Below, piece after piece: positions 25,125-33,883 of a stretch of DNA of 50,849 bases; the first letter of the stretch is position 1; each line of letters opens with the position of its first letter. Source of the DNA: Hymenobacter lapidiphilus (GTDB taxonomy: Bacteria; Bacteroidota; Bacteroidia; Cytophagales; Hymenobacteraceae). The stretch covers positions 1 to 50,849 of the forward strand of contig NZ_JABKAU010000035.1 of NCBI RefSeq assembly GCF_013377885.1, in the 5' to 3' direction. Below the pieces are notes generated by a model that did no database searches, was not told where the DNA came from, and was given only the letters and a program-made list of their open reading frames with translations. The translations under genes were made by a program, and so were the position numbers.

Positions 25125-25817
25125 TCAGGCGGCAGGGGGGCCGCGCAGGGGCAGCGACGCGGCTACGGCAACCGCCCGCAGGCGGGGCCGCAGGGCCGGC
25201 CGCACCGGGCCGGCCGGCCGCAGCAGGCGCAACAGGCGGCGGCGCAATGCGGCAGCCGGCAGCCGTCGCAGCACCCACGCCAGATCGTGGGCAGTATTTA
25301 TGTCGGACAAGGACCGGAGCCGGGACACGGTGGCCCCGGCGTGGCGCAGGCAGCGGGCCAGCGCCTGGTGCAGGCTGGCGGTCTGCCAGGGCAGCGCGGC
25401 CCAAGCCTCGGCCGCAAAAAATGCGCGGTTTACGCCCAGCAGGTACACGCCCCCGGCCAGATCGGGGCCCAGCACGGCATCGGCCGTTGCGAGGCCGGCC
25501 ACGGCTTGCCGCAGCTGCGCGGGCGTGAGCTGGGGGCAGTCGTTGCCAATAACTACCAGCCGCTCGTAGCCCAGCCCAAACCCGTAGGCCAACGCCGAAA
25601 CCAGCCGCTGCCCGAACGTGCTGCCCACCTGCTGCCCGGAGCCAAAGTGCAGGAAATCGACGCCCGCCTGCCGGGCCGTGGCCGTGGCCTGGGCAATCAG
25701 CTGGGCGGCCACCACCGTACCGGGCCCGTTGCCGAAGCGCTTGTGCGCGGCTTCCTCGCCCGCCAGGCGGCTGAAAAGCAAGATGGCAGTAGTGGAGCGC
25801 GGAGCGGCAGTAGACAC
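25125..25817 (-). CDS. DUF2064 / TIGR04282-like glycosyltransferase
   Basis: Protein of 230 aa related to the DUF2064 family, a nucleotidyl/glycosyl-transferase-like fold. AILLFSRLAGEEAAHKRF near the N-terminus corresponds to the family opening. FGQRLVSALAYGFGLGYERLVVIGNDCPQL and AVLGPDLAGGVYLLGV follow. Family members are often annotated as arsenosugar-biosynthesis glycosyltransferases. The frame stays open well upstream to 26018, into the divergent aldo/keto reductase, so a GTG start at 25817 is chosen to begin just before the conserved core. The C-terminus is an Arg/Ala/Pro-rich tail of about 40 residues. It could belong to the importer block or stand alone. Confidence 0.72.
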   Translation of the reverse strand: MSTAAPRSTTAILLFSRLAGEEAAHKRFGNGPGTVVAAQLIAQATATARQAGVDFLHFGSGQQVGSTFGQRLVSALAYGFGLGYERLVVIGNDCPQLTPAQLRQAVAGLATADAVLGPDLAGGVYLLGVNRAFFAAEAWAALPWQTASLHQALARCLRHAGATVSRLRSLSDINTAHDLAWVLRRLPAAALRRRLLRLLRPAGPVRPALRPRLRAVAVAASLPLRGPPAA

Positions 25818-26001
25818 TGGCAGGAGCTGGACTTGATCAGGATTTCGGCCGGAAAACGGCCGGGCACTGCTTGCGAGGCGCAATGTACGGCAACGCTGGC
25901 CAGGATGGATTGACGGCTGCCACAGAGCGAATCGGCAATCAACCCATTTAGCCCACCCGATTGTTCTGCTTCTTTTCAACCAACTCCCCTGCTCCCTGCT
26001 T

Positions 26002-27060
26002 ATGGCTTCCCTAACCACTTACCGCGCCCTGGGCCGCTCCGGCCTGCTCATCAGCCCGCTCACGCTGGGCACCATGACGTTTGGCACGGCCCGCTGGGGA
26101 GCCGCAGAGCCGGGCGCGCGCGCCATTTTCAACGCCTACGTCGAGGCCGGGGGCAACTCCATCGATACGGCTGATGTGTACTCGGGCGGCACGAGCGAGG
26201 AGCTGGTGGGCCGGTTCGTGGCCGAGGGCCACCGCCGCGACGAGCTGGTGCTGGCCACCAAGTTTGGCTTTTCGGCCCAGAAGGGCAACCCCAACGCCGG
26301 CGGCAACGGCCGCAAGCAGATTCATCGGGCCCTCGAAGGCTCGTTGCGCCGCCTCGGCACCGATTACATCGACCTGTACTGGCTGCACGTCTGGGACCAG
26401 GTGACGCCGGCCGAGGAGGTGCTGCAAACGCTGGGCGACTTGGTGCGGGCGGGCAAAATCCGCTATTTCGGCCTCTCGGATATGCCGGCCTGGTACGCCA
26501 CCCAACTCGCCACCCTGGCCCGCGCCCACGCCGTGCCCGGCCCGGTAGCCATGCAGCTCGAATACTCGCTGGTGGCCCGCACCCTCGAAACCGAGTACGT
26601 GCCCGCCGCCCGCGCCTGCGGCCTCGGCATTATGCCCTGGAGCCCGCTGGCGGGCGGCTTTCTGGCTGGAAAATACGAGCCGAGCGCCGAAGGCACCCAA
26701 CCAGCCGGCGGCGAGGGCCGGCTCAGCGGGTCCAACCCCTTCTCGGGGCCGTTCACCAAATTCACGGCCCGCAACTGGCAGATTCTGGCGGCCCTGCGCG
26801 AGGTAGCCGGCCAGCTCGACCGGCCCCTGGCCCAGGTGGCCCTGGCCTGGACGCTGGCCCGACCCGGCATCACGAGCACGCTTATCGGGGCCAGCCGCCC
26901 GGCCCAGGTGCCCGACAACCTGGCGGCGCTGGGAATCAGCTTCAGCCCCGACCAGCTGGCGGCCCTCAACCACGCCAGCGCCCCCGAGGCACCGGAATTT
27001 TTCTCGGCCGGCCTGAAGCAGGCAGTTTTTGGCGGAGTGGAAGTACAGGGCTGGGAGTAA
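26002..27060 (+). CDS. Aldo/keto reductase 1
   Basis: NADPH-dependent oxidoreductase of 352 aa with the complete AKR catalytic tetrad: Asp55 and Tyr60 in DTADVY, Lys87 in ATKFGF and His129 in WLHVWD. The C-terminal cofactor-binding region (STLIGASRPAQVPDNLAAL) is present. Natural substrates are small carbonyl compounds and cannot be specified. The start at ATG 26002 yields MASLTTYRALGRSGLLISPL, the usual beginning of the family. It is followed by a second AKR gene and an AraC regulator on the same strand. Confidence 0.93.
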   Translation: MASLTTYRALGRSGLLISPLTLGTMTFGTARWGAAEPGARAIFNAYVEAGGNSIDTADVYSGGTSEELVGRFVAEGHRRDELVLATKFGFSAQKGNPNAGGNGRKQIHRALEGSLRRLGTDYIDLYWLHVWDQVTPAEEVLQTLGDLVRAGKIRYFGLSDMPAWYATQLATLARAHAVPGPVAMQLEYSLVARTLETEYVPAARACGLGIMPWSPLAGGFLAGKYEPSAEGTQPAGGEGRLSGSNPFSGPFTKFTARNWQILAALREVAGQLDRPLAQVALAWTLARPGITSTLIGASRPAQVPDNLAALGISFSPDQLAALNHASAPEAPEFFSAGLKQAVFGGVEVQGWE

Positions 27061-27215
27061 GTAAAGCCTGTGAGAACCGCGTTTTGTGCTGCCAATACTG
27101 CGGTTTGTGTAAGGCTTGCACCACTTCGGAGCCGGACCTTTGTGGGGTAGATAATAGTCGGCTGAGCACCTCACCGCCTGGTATCATTTCCTCAACCATT
27201 CTCTCCTTACGCAGT

Positions 27216-28205
27216 ATGAGCAACCTCAAAAAAGTAGCCCTAGGCCAGGGCCTGGAAGTATCGGTCGAAGGGCTGGGCTGCATGGGCATGTCGGGCTTCA
27301 CCGGCGGTACCATTTACGGCCCCACTAACGACGCCGAAAGCATTGCCACCATCCATCGGGCCCAGGAGCTGGGCATCACGATGCTCGATACGGCCGACGT
27401 GTACGGCCCCTTTCACAACGAGCAGCTGCTGGGCCGCGCCCTGGCCGGCCGCCGCGAGCAGTTCACCGTCGCCACCAAGTTCGGCTTTGAAGTCGACGAC
27501 GACGGCCAGTGGAATTACCAGTACAATGGCCGGCCGGCCTACGTGCGCAAGTCCATCGAACGGTCGTTGCGGCATCTGAACACCGAGTATATCGACCTTT
27601 ACTACCTGCACCGCGTCGATGCCAACACCCCCATCGAAGACACCGTGGGGGCCATGAGCCGGCTGGTAGAAGAAGGTAAGGTGCGCTACCTGGGCCTGAG
27701 TGAGGTATCGGCCGATGAGCTGCGCCGGGGCCACGCGGTGCACCCCATTTCCGCCCTCGAAACCGAGTATTCGCTCTTCGACCGGACGGTGGAGGAGAAC
27801 GGGATGCTGGCCCTGACCCGCGAGCTGGGCATCGGCTTCGTGGGCTACTCGCCGCTGGGCCGAGGCTTTTTGTCGGGCGAAATCAAGCGCGCCGACGACT
27901 TCGCATCCGATGACTCGCGGCGCATGTTCCCGCGCTACCAGGGTGAGAACTTCGCTAAGAACCTGGAGTTGGTGGCCAAGCTGGAGGCGCTGGCTCAGGC
28001 CAAAGGCGTTACGTCGGCCCAGCTGGCATTGGCCTGGGTGCTGGCTCAGGGGGTGGTGGCTATTCCGGGCACTAAGCGCCGCAAATACCTGGAGGCCAAC
28101 GTAGCCGCCGCCGACCTATTCCTTGGCCCGGCCGAACTGGCCGAACTCGATGCTATTATGCCGGTCGGCAGCGTAGCCGGCGCGGCGTATCCTAGCTTTG
28201 GGTAA
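27216..28205 (+). CDS. Aldo/keto reductase 2
   Basis: NADPH-dependent oxidoreductase of 329 aa, distinct from its neighbour. The tetrad Asp58, Tyr63, Lys88 and His132 is intact (DTADVY, ATKFGF, YLHRVD). The near-terminal LAWVLAQGVVAIPGTKRRKY is the cofactor-binding region. The frame opens 44 codons earlier but those codons are Cys/Ser-rich and unlike the family, so the ATG at 27216 (MSNLKKVALGQGLEV) is chosen. A GACCTTTG segment at 27135-27142 may be a promoter element, which would make it a separate transcription unit from AKR 1. Confidence 0.93.
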   Translation: MSNLKKVALGQGLEVSVEGLGCMGMSGFTGGTIYGPTNDAESIATIHRAQELGITMLDTADVYGPFHNEQLLGRALAGRREQFTVATKFGFEVDDDGQWNYQYNGRPAYVRKSIERSLRHLNTEYIDLYYLHRVDANTPIEDTVGAMSRLVEEGKVRYLGLSEVSADELRRGHAVHPISALETEYSLFDRTVEENGMLALTRELGIGFVGYSPLGRGFLSGEIKRADDFASDDSRRMFPRYQGENFAKNLELVAKLEALAQAKGVTSAQLALAWVLAQGVVAIPGTKRRKYLEANVAAADLFLGPAELAELDAIMPVGSVAGAAYPSFG

Positions 28206-28247
28206 CGCTAAACGCGAAGGGCGGCCTCCCCTTCTTTTCCCGTTTTT

Positions 28248-29186
28248 ATGAAGCAGCCCGCCAACGAGTCTCAGGTGCTGGAAACCGTGACCGACTACAC
28301 CCGCTTCTACGAGCTGCCCGCCCCGGCTCATCCGCTGCTCACGCTTATTGACCTCCGGCCCTTCGACGGCTCTGCCCCGCCCCCCCATCGGCCGGAATTG
28401 CTGGACCCGGTAGTGCTGGGGTTGTACACCGTATTTCTCAAGCGCAACCTCAACGGCCCGCTCTACTACGGCCACCACACCTACGATTTTCGGGAGGGCG
28501 TTATGGGGTTTTCGGCCCCGGGGCAGTTGTTTCGGGTGGCCCGGGAGCTCGATACCTCCCGGTTGAGTGGCTGGATGCTGGTGTTTCATCCCGACCTGCT
28601 GCGCCATCACCCCCTGGCCCAAAAAATAGCCGGTTACGGGTTTTTCGCCTACGATGTGCACGAAGCCCTTCACCTCTCGGCCCCGGAGGAAGCCCTGCTC
28701 GACACGCTGCTGCTGGGCCTGCGGCAGGAGTACGAACGGCCCATTGATGCCTTCAGCCAGGATGTGCTGGTGGCCCAGTTGGAGGTGCTGCTCCACTACG
28801 CCAACCGCTTCTACCACCGCCAGTTTCTAACCCGCCGCACCGCCGGCCACGACTTACTTAACCGGTTCGAGGCGCTGCTAGCCAATTACTTCACGCCCGA
28901 TTCGGCACGGCCGTTGCCCACCGTGCGCCATTTCGCCGACGAGCTGCACGTATCGGTTGCCTACCTGAGCGACCTGCTCCGCACCCTTACTCACCAGAAT
29001 GCTCAGCAGCACATCCACCATGCCCTTATTGAGCGGGCCAAGCACCTGTTGCTAAGCACCAACCTGACTATCAGCGAAACCGCGTTCCGGCTGGGGTTCG
29101 ATTACCCGCAGTATTTCAGCCGCTTATTCAAACGCAAAACTGGTCGCAGCCCAGCGGCCTTCCGCACCGAAAGCTGGCTCCAGTAA
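28248..29186 (+). CDS. AraC-family transcriptional regulator
   Basis: DNA-binding regulator of 312 aa. The N-terminal 190 residues are a cupin-like ligand domain (YGHHTYDFREGVMGFSAPG). The C-terminal 100 residues hold the two AraC helix-turn-helix motifs, with VRHFADELHVSVAYLSDLLR and ISETAFRLGFDYPQYFSRLFKRKTG split across the two recognition helices. It lies 42 nt after AKR 2 and 7 nt before the convergent SDR gene, so it likely controls one or both of these oxidoreductase genes in response to a small molecule. Confidence 0.93.
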   Translation: MKQPANESQVLETVTDYTRFYELPAPAHPLLTLIDLRPFDGSAPPPHRPELLDPVVLGLYTVFLKRNLNGPLYYGHHTYDFREGVMGFSAPGQLFRVARELDTSRLSGWMLVFHPDLLRHHPLAQKIAGYGFFAYDVHEALHLSAPEEALLDTLLLGLRQEYERPIDAFSQDVLVAQLEVLLHYANRFYHRQFLTRRTAGHDLLNRFEALLANYFTPDSARPLPTVRHFADELHVSVAYLSDLLRTLTHQNAQQHIHHALIERAKHLLLSTNLTISETAFRLGFDYPQYFSRLFKRKTGRSPAAFRTESWLQ

Positions 29187-29193
29187 GCACTGC

Positions 29194-30189
29194 CTACTCG
29201 TAAAACTTCCGCAGCCGGCGCATACTGGTCAGCACCACCCAGTCGCCGAGACGGGGGGCGTTGGTGTGGACGATGGCAATGAGCCACCCCAGGGCCGAAA
29301 TAATGGTGCGCTGCCGCCGCTTGCGGATGTGGCGCACGATGATGGCGGCTACTTCGGCCTGGGTTTTCTGCCAGCGGGGCTTGCGGTAGGCAATGGGCAC
29401 GGGCTGGCCGGCGGCATCGAGCACCCGCTTATCGTCGTCGTTGGCCGTGAAGCCGATATGCACCACCCCAAAATGCACGCCGGTATCGGCCAGCTCCAGG
29501 CGCAGGGTGTGGGCCAGGTTGGTGAGGGCCGCCTTGCCGGCGCAGTAGGCCGAGCCGCTGGGCATGCCGTTCAGAGCGGATATCGAGGAAATAAACGTGA
29601 CGCTGCCCTGGCTTTCGAGCAGATGCGGCAGCGCAGCTTTCAGGGGGAATACGGCCCCGTACACGTTGCTATCGAGCACCCGCCGGAACACGTCGGGGCT
29701 CATGTCGAGGAAGTAGGCCCGCTGCGAGATGCTGGCATTGGCCACCAGAATATCAACCCGGCCAAACTCCTGCACCGCCGTAGCCACCAGGACCTCGCAG
29801 GCAGCATAATCGGTTACGTCGGCCAGGCAGACGGCCACGGTGGCGCCGGCGGCTTCGAGCTGCTGGCGAGTGGCCTCTAAGCGCTCGGCGCGGCGGCCGT
29901 TGAGCACCACAGCGGCCCCGGCGGCGGCCAAAGCCCGCGCCGTCTCGCGCCCAATCCCCGACTCGGAGCCCGTGACAATGGCTACTTTACCCGCCAGCGG
30001 CCCTACCGTGGGCAAAGCCCGGCGGGTGGCCGCCACAGCCGACGTAGTTAGCAGCGGCTCAGTTTCGGCAACTGCTTCGGTTGCGGTGGCGGCAACTTCA
30101 GCCACTGCCGCCACCGCAACCGGAGTAGCTGGGTGGGGGGCGGCGGGGGTGGGCTCAACAACGGCCGGGGCCGGACTTTCTTTCCACAT
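29194..30189 (-). CDS. SDR oxidoreductase with long low-complexity N-terminus
   Basis: NAD(P)-dependent short-chain dehydrogenase of 331 aa. Residues 1-62 are a low-complexity Ala/Val/Pro/Glu region, unusual for the family. The catalytic domain follows with TGSESGIG (73-80), the N-x-S-I segment VANASISQ and the YxxxK motif in SAYCAGKAAL. A C-terminal hydrophobic stretch (TIISALGWLIAIV) suggests membrane contact. The start at 30189 is chosen because it lies 4 nt beyond the epimerase stop; a frame extends upstream to 30231 inside that gene. It is cotranscribed with the epimerase. Confidence 0.88.
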   Translation of the reverse strand: MWKESPAPAVVEPTPAAPHPATPVAVAAVAEVAATATEAVAETEPLLTTSAVAATRRALPTVGPLAGKVAIVTGSESGIGRETARALAAAGAAVVLNGRRAERLEATRQQLEAAGATVAVCLADVTDYAACEVLVATAVQEFGRVDILVANASISQRAYFLDMSPDVFRRVLDSNVYGAVFPLKAALPHLLESQGSVTFISSISALNGMPSGSAYCAGKAALTNLAHTLRLELADTGVHFGVVHIGFTANDDDKRVLDAAGQPVPIAYRKPRWQKTQAEVAAIIVRHIRKRRQRTIISALGWLIAIVHTNAPRLGDWVVLTSMRRLRKFYE

Positions 30190-30193
30190 AGAA

Positions 30194-31210
30194 TCAAATA
30201 TACTGTTGTGCCCGAAACCAGGCGAAGGCATCGGTTATGGCCTCGGCTATGGGCGTTTGGCGCAGGCCCAGCTCGCGGCGGGCCTTCTCTACCCCGAAGT
30301 AGTGCCCGTCGTTGGCCACGGCCGTCATGGCGGCGTTCAGGCGGGCGGGGCGGCCCGTGAGGCGGGTTTGCAGGCTGCACAGCTCGCCGTAGAGCTGGGC
30401 CAGACCGGCCGGCAGGGGCCAGCGCGGGGGCGCTACGTTCAGCAGGCCGGCCATCAGGGTAAAGGCTTCACGGTAGCTCAAATTTTCATTGCCCAGAATA
30501 TACGACTCTCCCACCCTCCCCAGATTGAGGGCGTTTACGGTGGCGTGGGCCACGTCGCGCACATGTACGTAGTTTTTGCCGCCGGGCGGATAGCCGGGCA
30601 CTTTGCCGCGGTAAATTTCCAGCAGCAGCGCCCCCGAAGTTGGCTTGGCATCGTCGGGGCCGAGCATAAAGGTGGGGTGCACCAGCACGGCCGGCAGCTG
30701 CTCGTCGGCCACGGCCTGCAGCACGAGGTTGGTGGCGGCGCGCTTGCTGTCCATGTAGTCGAGGCCGTAGCGGGCGCCGGCGTAGGGCCGGGTTTCGTCG
30801 CCGGGGTTTTCCCGGGTTCCGAAGCCGAATACATTGGCCGTGCCCACGTACACCAGCCGCCCCACGCCGGCGCGGCGGGCCTCAGCCAGCACGGCGCGGG
30901 TGCCCTCCACGTTCACTGCCCAAAGTGCCGGGTTGCGCGCCGGGTTCACGCTGGCCAGCGCGGCGGCATGAATAATGGCCCCGCAACCCTCGGCCACACT
31001 AACCAGCGCGGCGGGCCGGGACAGGTCGGCTTCAACATAACTTATGCCCCACTCGGACGGGAAAGGCGGCGCGGTGCCGGGCCGCACCAGCGCCCGTACG
31101 CTGTGGCCCCGGCCGTGCAGATCGGCCACCAGGTGGCGGCCCAGGAAGCCATTGGCCCCGGTAACGAGGACGGGGGCTGGGTTTAGTGGATGGGGAATAA
31201 AGGGCGTCAT
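30194..31210 (-). CDS. NAD-dependent epimerase/dehydratase (extended SDR)
   Basis: Extended-type SDR of 338 aa acting on a nucleotide sugar, a dihydroflavonol-like carbonyl or a sterol-like substrate; not resolvable here. The N-terminal motif is GANGFLG (18-24), DSKRA follows the catalytic Tyr (YMDSK), and a late HVRDVAHA segment is typical of the family. The frame continues 17 codons upstream through a family-A repeat. The ATG at 31210 gives a short leader before the Rossmann strand and is preferred. That ATG lies within the repeat end (gctcagcATGACG). The gene leads directly into the SDR gene. Confidence 0.88.
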   Translation of the reverse strand: MTPFIPHPLNPAPVLVTGANGFLGRHLVADLHGRGHSVRALVRPGTAPPFPSEWGISYVEADLSRPAALVSVAEGCGAIIHAAALASVNPARNPALWAVNVEGTRAVLAEARRAGVGRLVYVGTANVFGFGTRENPGDETRPYAGARYGLDYMDSKRAATNLVLQAVADEQLPAVLVHPTFMLGPDDAKPTSGALLLEIYRGKVPGYPPGGKNYVHVRDVAHATVNALNLGRVGESYILGNENLSYREAFTLMAGLLNVAPPRWPLPAGLAQLYGELCSLQTRLTGRPARLNAAMTAVANDGHYFGVEKARRELGLRQTPIAEAITDAFAWFRAQQYI

Positions 31211-31352
31211 GCTGAGCATGTAGCGAATTGAGCTAGAGTGCGCAAGCCGTAGTCGAAGCATCTCTACCGCTTCGTTGTAATAGTATTAGTTGGCCAGAGG
31301 TAGAGATGCTTCGGACACTGGCTTGATGCGCCACATGCTCAGCATGACGTTC
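31204..31352. repeat. Family-A inverted repeat overlapping the epimerase start
   Basis: Ends gcgtcatgctgagcatgt and acatgctcagcatgacgttc, with interior gaagcatctctaccgcttcg. It lies between the TIGR04283 glycosyltransferase and epimerase genes, and its terminal atg provides the epimerase start codon. Confidence 0.85.
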
Positions 31353-31383
31353 TTTTCTACTTCCTGCCTTCCCAAGCGCCCAA

Positions 31384-32082
31384 TTAGCGGTGGTTTATGA
31401 GCGCCTTGTAGGTGCGGCCGATGCGGGCGGGCTCCACTTTCATAAAGTAGAGCATAAAGGCTGCCAGGTTGGCCAGCTGCACCCGCAACCAGCCGTTCTG
31501 CTCGTATTTGCGGGCCGATACCAGCACGCTCTGGGGCACGATGTAGAACGAGGCCACGCGGCGGATGCGCTGGATAATCTCGAAGTCCTCCATCACCACA
31601 AACCGCTCGTTGAAGCCGCCCAGCTGCCCGAACAGCTCGCGGGTAATGAACAGGGTCTGGTCGCCGCCGCGGCTCATGAGGCCTTTGAAGCGGGTGCCGT
31701 AGCTGTTGATGCGCAGCAGCGGGTGGGCCGAGTCGAAGCGGAAGCGGTAGCAGCCGGCCGCGTGGCCCACCGCTACGGCCTGGGCAATGGTGGTTTCGTA
31801 CTCCGGGCAGATGCTCACGTCGGCGTGCACGAAGTACAGGATGCGGCCGGTGGCGTGGGCCGCACCGTAGTTCATCTGGGCAGCGCGGCCCGGGCGCGGC
31901 GAATGCAGTACCGTGGCCCCGGCGGCTTCGGCCAGCGTGGCCGTACCATCAGGGCTCTGGGCATCTACTACCAGAATTTCTACCGCCTCGCCGGGCGGCG
32001 CAAGCTGCCGCAGCTGTTGCACCAGCCCGGCAATGTGCAGGGCCTCGTTGTAGGTAGGAATGATGACGCTGAGCTCGGGCAT
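31384..32082 (-). CDS. TIGR04283-like family 2 glycosyltransferase
   Basis: GT-A fold glycosyltransferase of 232 aa. It opens MPELSVIIPTYNEALHIAGL and continues with VDAQSPDGT, GRAAQMNYGA and the nucleotide-sugar/metal motif FVHADV. RGGDQTLFITRELFGQLGGF is the later conserved region. This is the pattern of the TIGR04283 group, which is often named an arsenosugar-biosynthesis glycosyltransferase. No ArsS or ArsM is in the window, so that role is not supported here. The start at 32082 is preferred over one 15 codons upstream because the family begins with this strand. It is divergent from the DUF547 gene. Confidence 0.85.
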   Translation of the reverse strand: MPELSVIIPTYNEALHIAGLVQQLRQLAPPGEAVEILVVDAQSPDGTATLAEAAGATVLHSPRPGRAAQMNYGAAHATGRILYFVHADVSICPEYETTIAQAVAVGHAAGCYRFRFDSAHPLLRINSYGTRFKGLMSRGGDQTLFITRELFGQLGGFNERFVVMEDFEIIQRIRRVASFYIVPQSVLVSARKYEQNGWLRVQLANLAAFMLYFMKVEPARIGRTYKALINHR

Positions 32083-32315
32083 AAAAAACTGAACAGGAGC
32101 GCAATTTGCGCAATTTTCGGCGGCCATAAACCGGCCCGGTCCGGCAGATACGCAGTTATGGCCCCGGCCAGTTTGCCCGTCCGGGCAATCCGGCCGGCCG
32201 GCACGGCGCGTTTATTGCAACAGGTTTCACCAGGGCCGCAGTTTTCCCCGTATGCCTCAAACGCTTAGGGCACCGACTAGCCGGTTACCTCTTTTCTTTC
32301 CCAGAATCCTCTTCC

Positions 32316-33116
32316 ATGTCTTTATACCGCACTTTCCTGCTAACGGCACTTTGCGCCTCCACCCTCACGACTTCGGCCTGCAACGGCACCACCTCCGCCA
32401 CCGACGAAACTGCCGCAGCCCCGGCGGCTCTGGCAGCGGCCCCGGTAGTGGCCCCAGTGGCAGCAGCCTTCGACCACAGCGCCTTCGACCGGCTGCTGAA
32501 AAAGTACGTCAATGCCCGGGGCCAGGTGAACTACAAGGGCTTCAAGAGCGAGGAAAAGGCCTTTAATGCCTACCTGGCCAAACTCAGCCAGAACCCACCC
32601 AAGACCGCCGACCCAAAGGCCGAGCAGATGGCTTTCTGGACCAACGCCTACAACGCCTACACCATTCGGCTCATTCTGGATAACTACCCGCTCAAGAGCA
32701 TCAAGGACATCGGGGAACCGTGGAAGAAGATGTTCTTCAGCATCGGAGGCACCAAAATGAGCCTCGACGATATTGAGCACGGTATTCTGCGCAAGAAATT
32801 CAACGACCCGCGCATTCACTTCGCGCTGGTGTGCGCCTCCATCTCGTGCCCGCCGCTGCGCCCCGAGGCCTACACCGCCGCCCGCCTCAATGCCCAGCTC
32901 GATGCCCAGGGCCGCGCCTTCCTCAACGATACCGGCAAAAACAAGCTCAGCGCCGCCAGCGCCCAGCTTTCCAGCTACTTCGACTGGTACAAAGACGACT
33001 GGAACCAGAACGGCCAGTCGGTGGTGAAGTGGGTGAACAAGTATGCCAAAACCAAAATCAGCGACAATACCAAGATTGGGTACATGGATTACAACTGGAA
33101 CCTGAACGAACAATAG
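32316..33116 (+). CDS. DUF547 lipoprotein
   Basis: Predicted lipoprotein of 266 aa (lipobox TTSAC, Cys22) with an Ala/Pro-rich linker to about residue 50, then a DUF547 domain. Recognisable segments are MAFWTNAYNAYTIRLILDNY, the LDDIEHGILRKKFNDPRIHF segment and ALVCASISCPPLRPEAYT. The Cys/His pattern around residues 154-176 suggests a thiol-peptidase-like active site, but the biochemical role of DUF547 is unknown. It is divergent from the TIGR04283 glycosyltransferase, an association I recall in arsenosugar-type clusters. Confidence 0.87.
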   Translation: MSLYRTFLLTALCASTLTTSACNGTTSATDETAAAPAALAAAPVVAPVAAAFDHSAFDRLLKKYVNARGQVNYKGFKSEEKAFNAYLAKLSQNPPKTADPKAEQMAFWTNAYNAYTIRLILDNYPLKSIKDIGEPWKKMFFSIGGTKMSLDDIEHGILRKKFNDPRIHFALVCASISCPPLRPEAYTAARLNAQLDAQGRAFLNDTGKNKLSAASAQLSSYFDWYKDDWNQNGQSVVKWVNKYAKTKISDNTKIGYMDYNWNLNEQ

Positions 33117-33125
33117 GTTTTAAAA

Positions 33126-33228
33126 GAACGGGTAGGGTGCGGGGCTTAGCTTCGCCCGCCGTTGAACGGCTCAGGTCTGAATCGTTCAACGGCGGGCGGG
33201 GACAAGCCCCGCACCCTACACCGCTCTT
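33126..33228. repeat. Family-B inverted repeat
   Basis: The arms ggtagggtgcggggctt... and ...aagccccgcaccctacacc, interior cgccgttgaacggctcagg, lie between the DUF547 and DUF3108-like genes. Confidence 0.85.
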
Positions 33229-33272
33229 AGATGCAGGCCCGAACCGTTGCAAGAAAACCCTTCTGCCCTCGA

Positions 33273-33869
33273 ATGAAGCTAGTGTTCCTGCTGCTGCTGC
33301 TCCCCTTCCTCACCCAGGCCCAAACGCCCGAAACGCGGCGCTATGCCATTGAGGTGGCCGGCCTGCGGGTGGGCACCATGACTGCCACGCGCCAGCTGCC
33401 TACGCCCACCAACCCCGAAACCGTAAGCACGCTCACCAGCGACGTGCAGGTGGATATTCTGTTCTATCACCTCGTTATCTATTACAAGGTAACCAACTAC
33501 ATGCGCGGCGGCCAGCTGCGCCTGTCTACCGTGGATGCCCGCACCAACCAGGGCAACTTTTCGTCGCGCACCGAGTGGAAGGGCGACCACTACGACATTG
33601 TGGCCAACCAGTACAAATACCAGTACAAGGCCACCGAAACCAAGCCCATCCGCTACACGGTTACCGATATGTTTTTCGGGGAGCCCACCGGCCAGCCTCG
33701 CGCTTTCGCCGAGTACTTCGGCGACTTTTTCGTGGTGAAGCCCGGCAAGTCCGGCCGCTACCAGGCCACCCGCGACGGCCGCGAAGACGAGTACCAGTAC
33801 CAGAACGGCCAGCTGATAACGCTTATCAAGAAGAACCCGCTAAAGAACTTCATCATCCGGCTGCTATAG
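33273..33869 (+). CDS. Secreted DUF3108/DUF6134-like protein
   Basis: Predicted exported protein of 198 aa. The start at 33273 is chosen because it gives a clean signal peptide (MKLVFLLLLLPFLTQAQ). The frame upstream contains a repeat-derived segment. The mature part is beta-rich (RYAIEVAGLRVGTMTATRQL, IVANQYKYQYKATETKPIRY, DMFFGEPTGQPR) and resembles the periplasmic beta-barrel-like DUF3108 and DUF6134 group common in Bacteroidota. Function unknown. Confidence 0.7.
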   Translation: MKLVFLLLLLPFLTQAQTPETRRYAIEVAGLRVGTMTATRQLPTPTNPETVSTLTSDVQVDILFYHLVIYYKVTNYMRGGQLRLSTVDARTNQGNFSSRTEWKGDHYDIVANQYKYQYKATETKPIRYTVTDMFFGEPTGQPRAFAEYFGDFFVVKPGKSGRYQATRDGREDEYQYQNGQLITLIKKNPLKNFIIRLL

Positions 33870-33883
33870 GGCGCATGAGTGAG

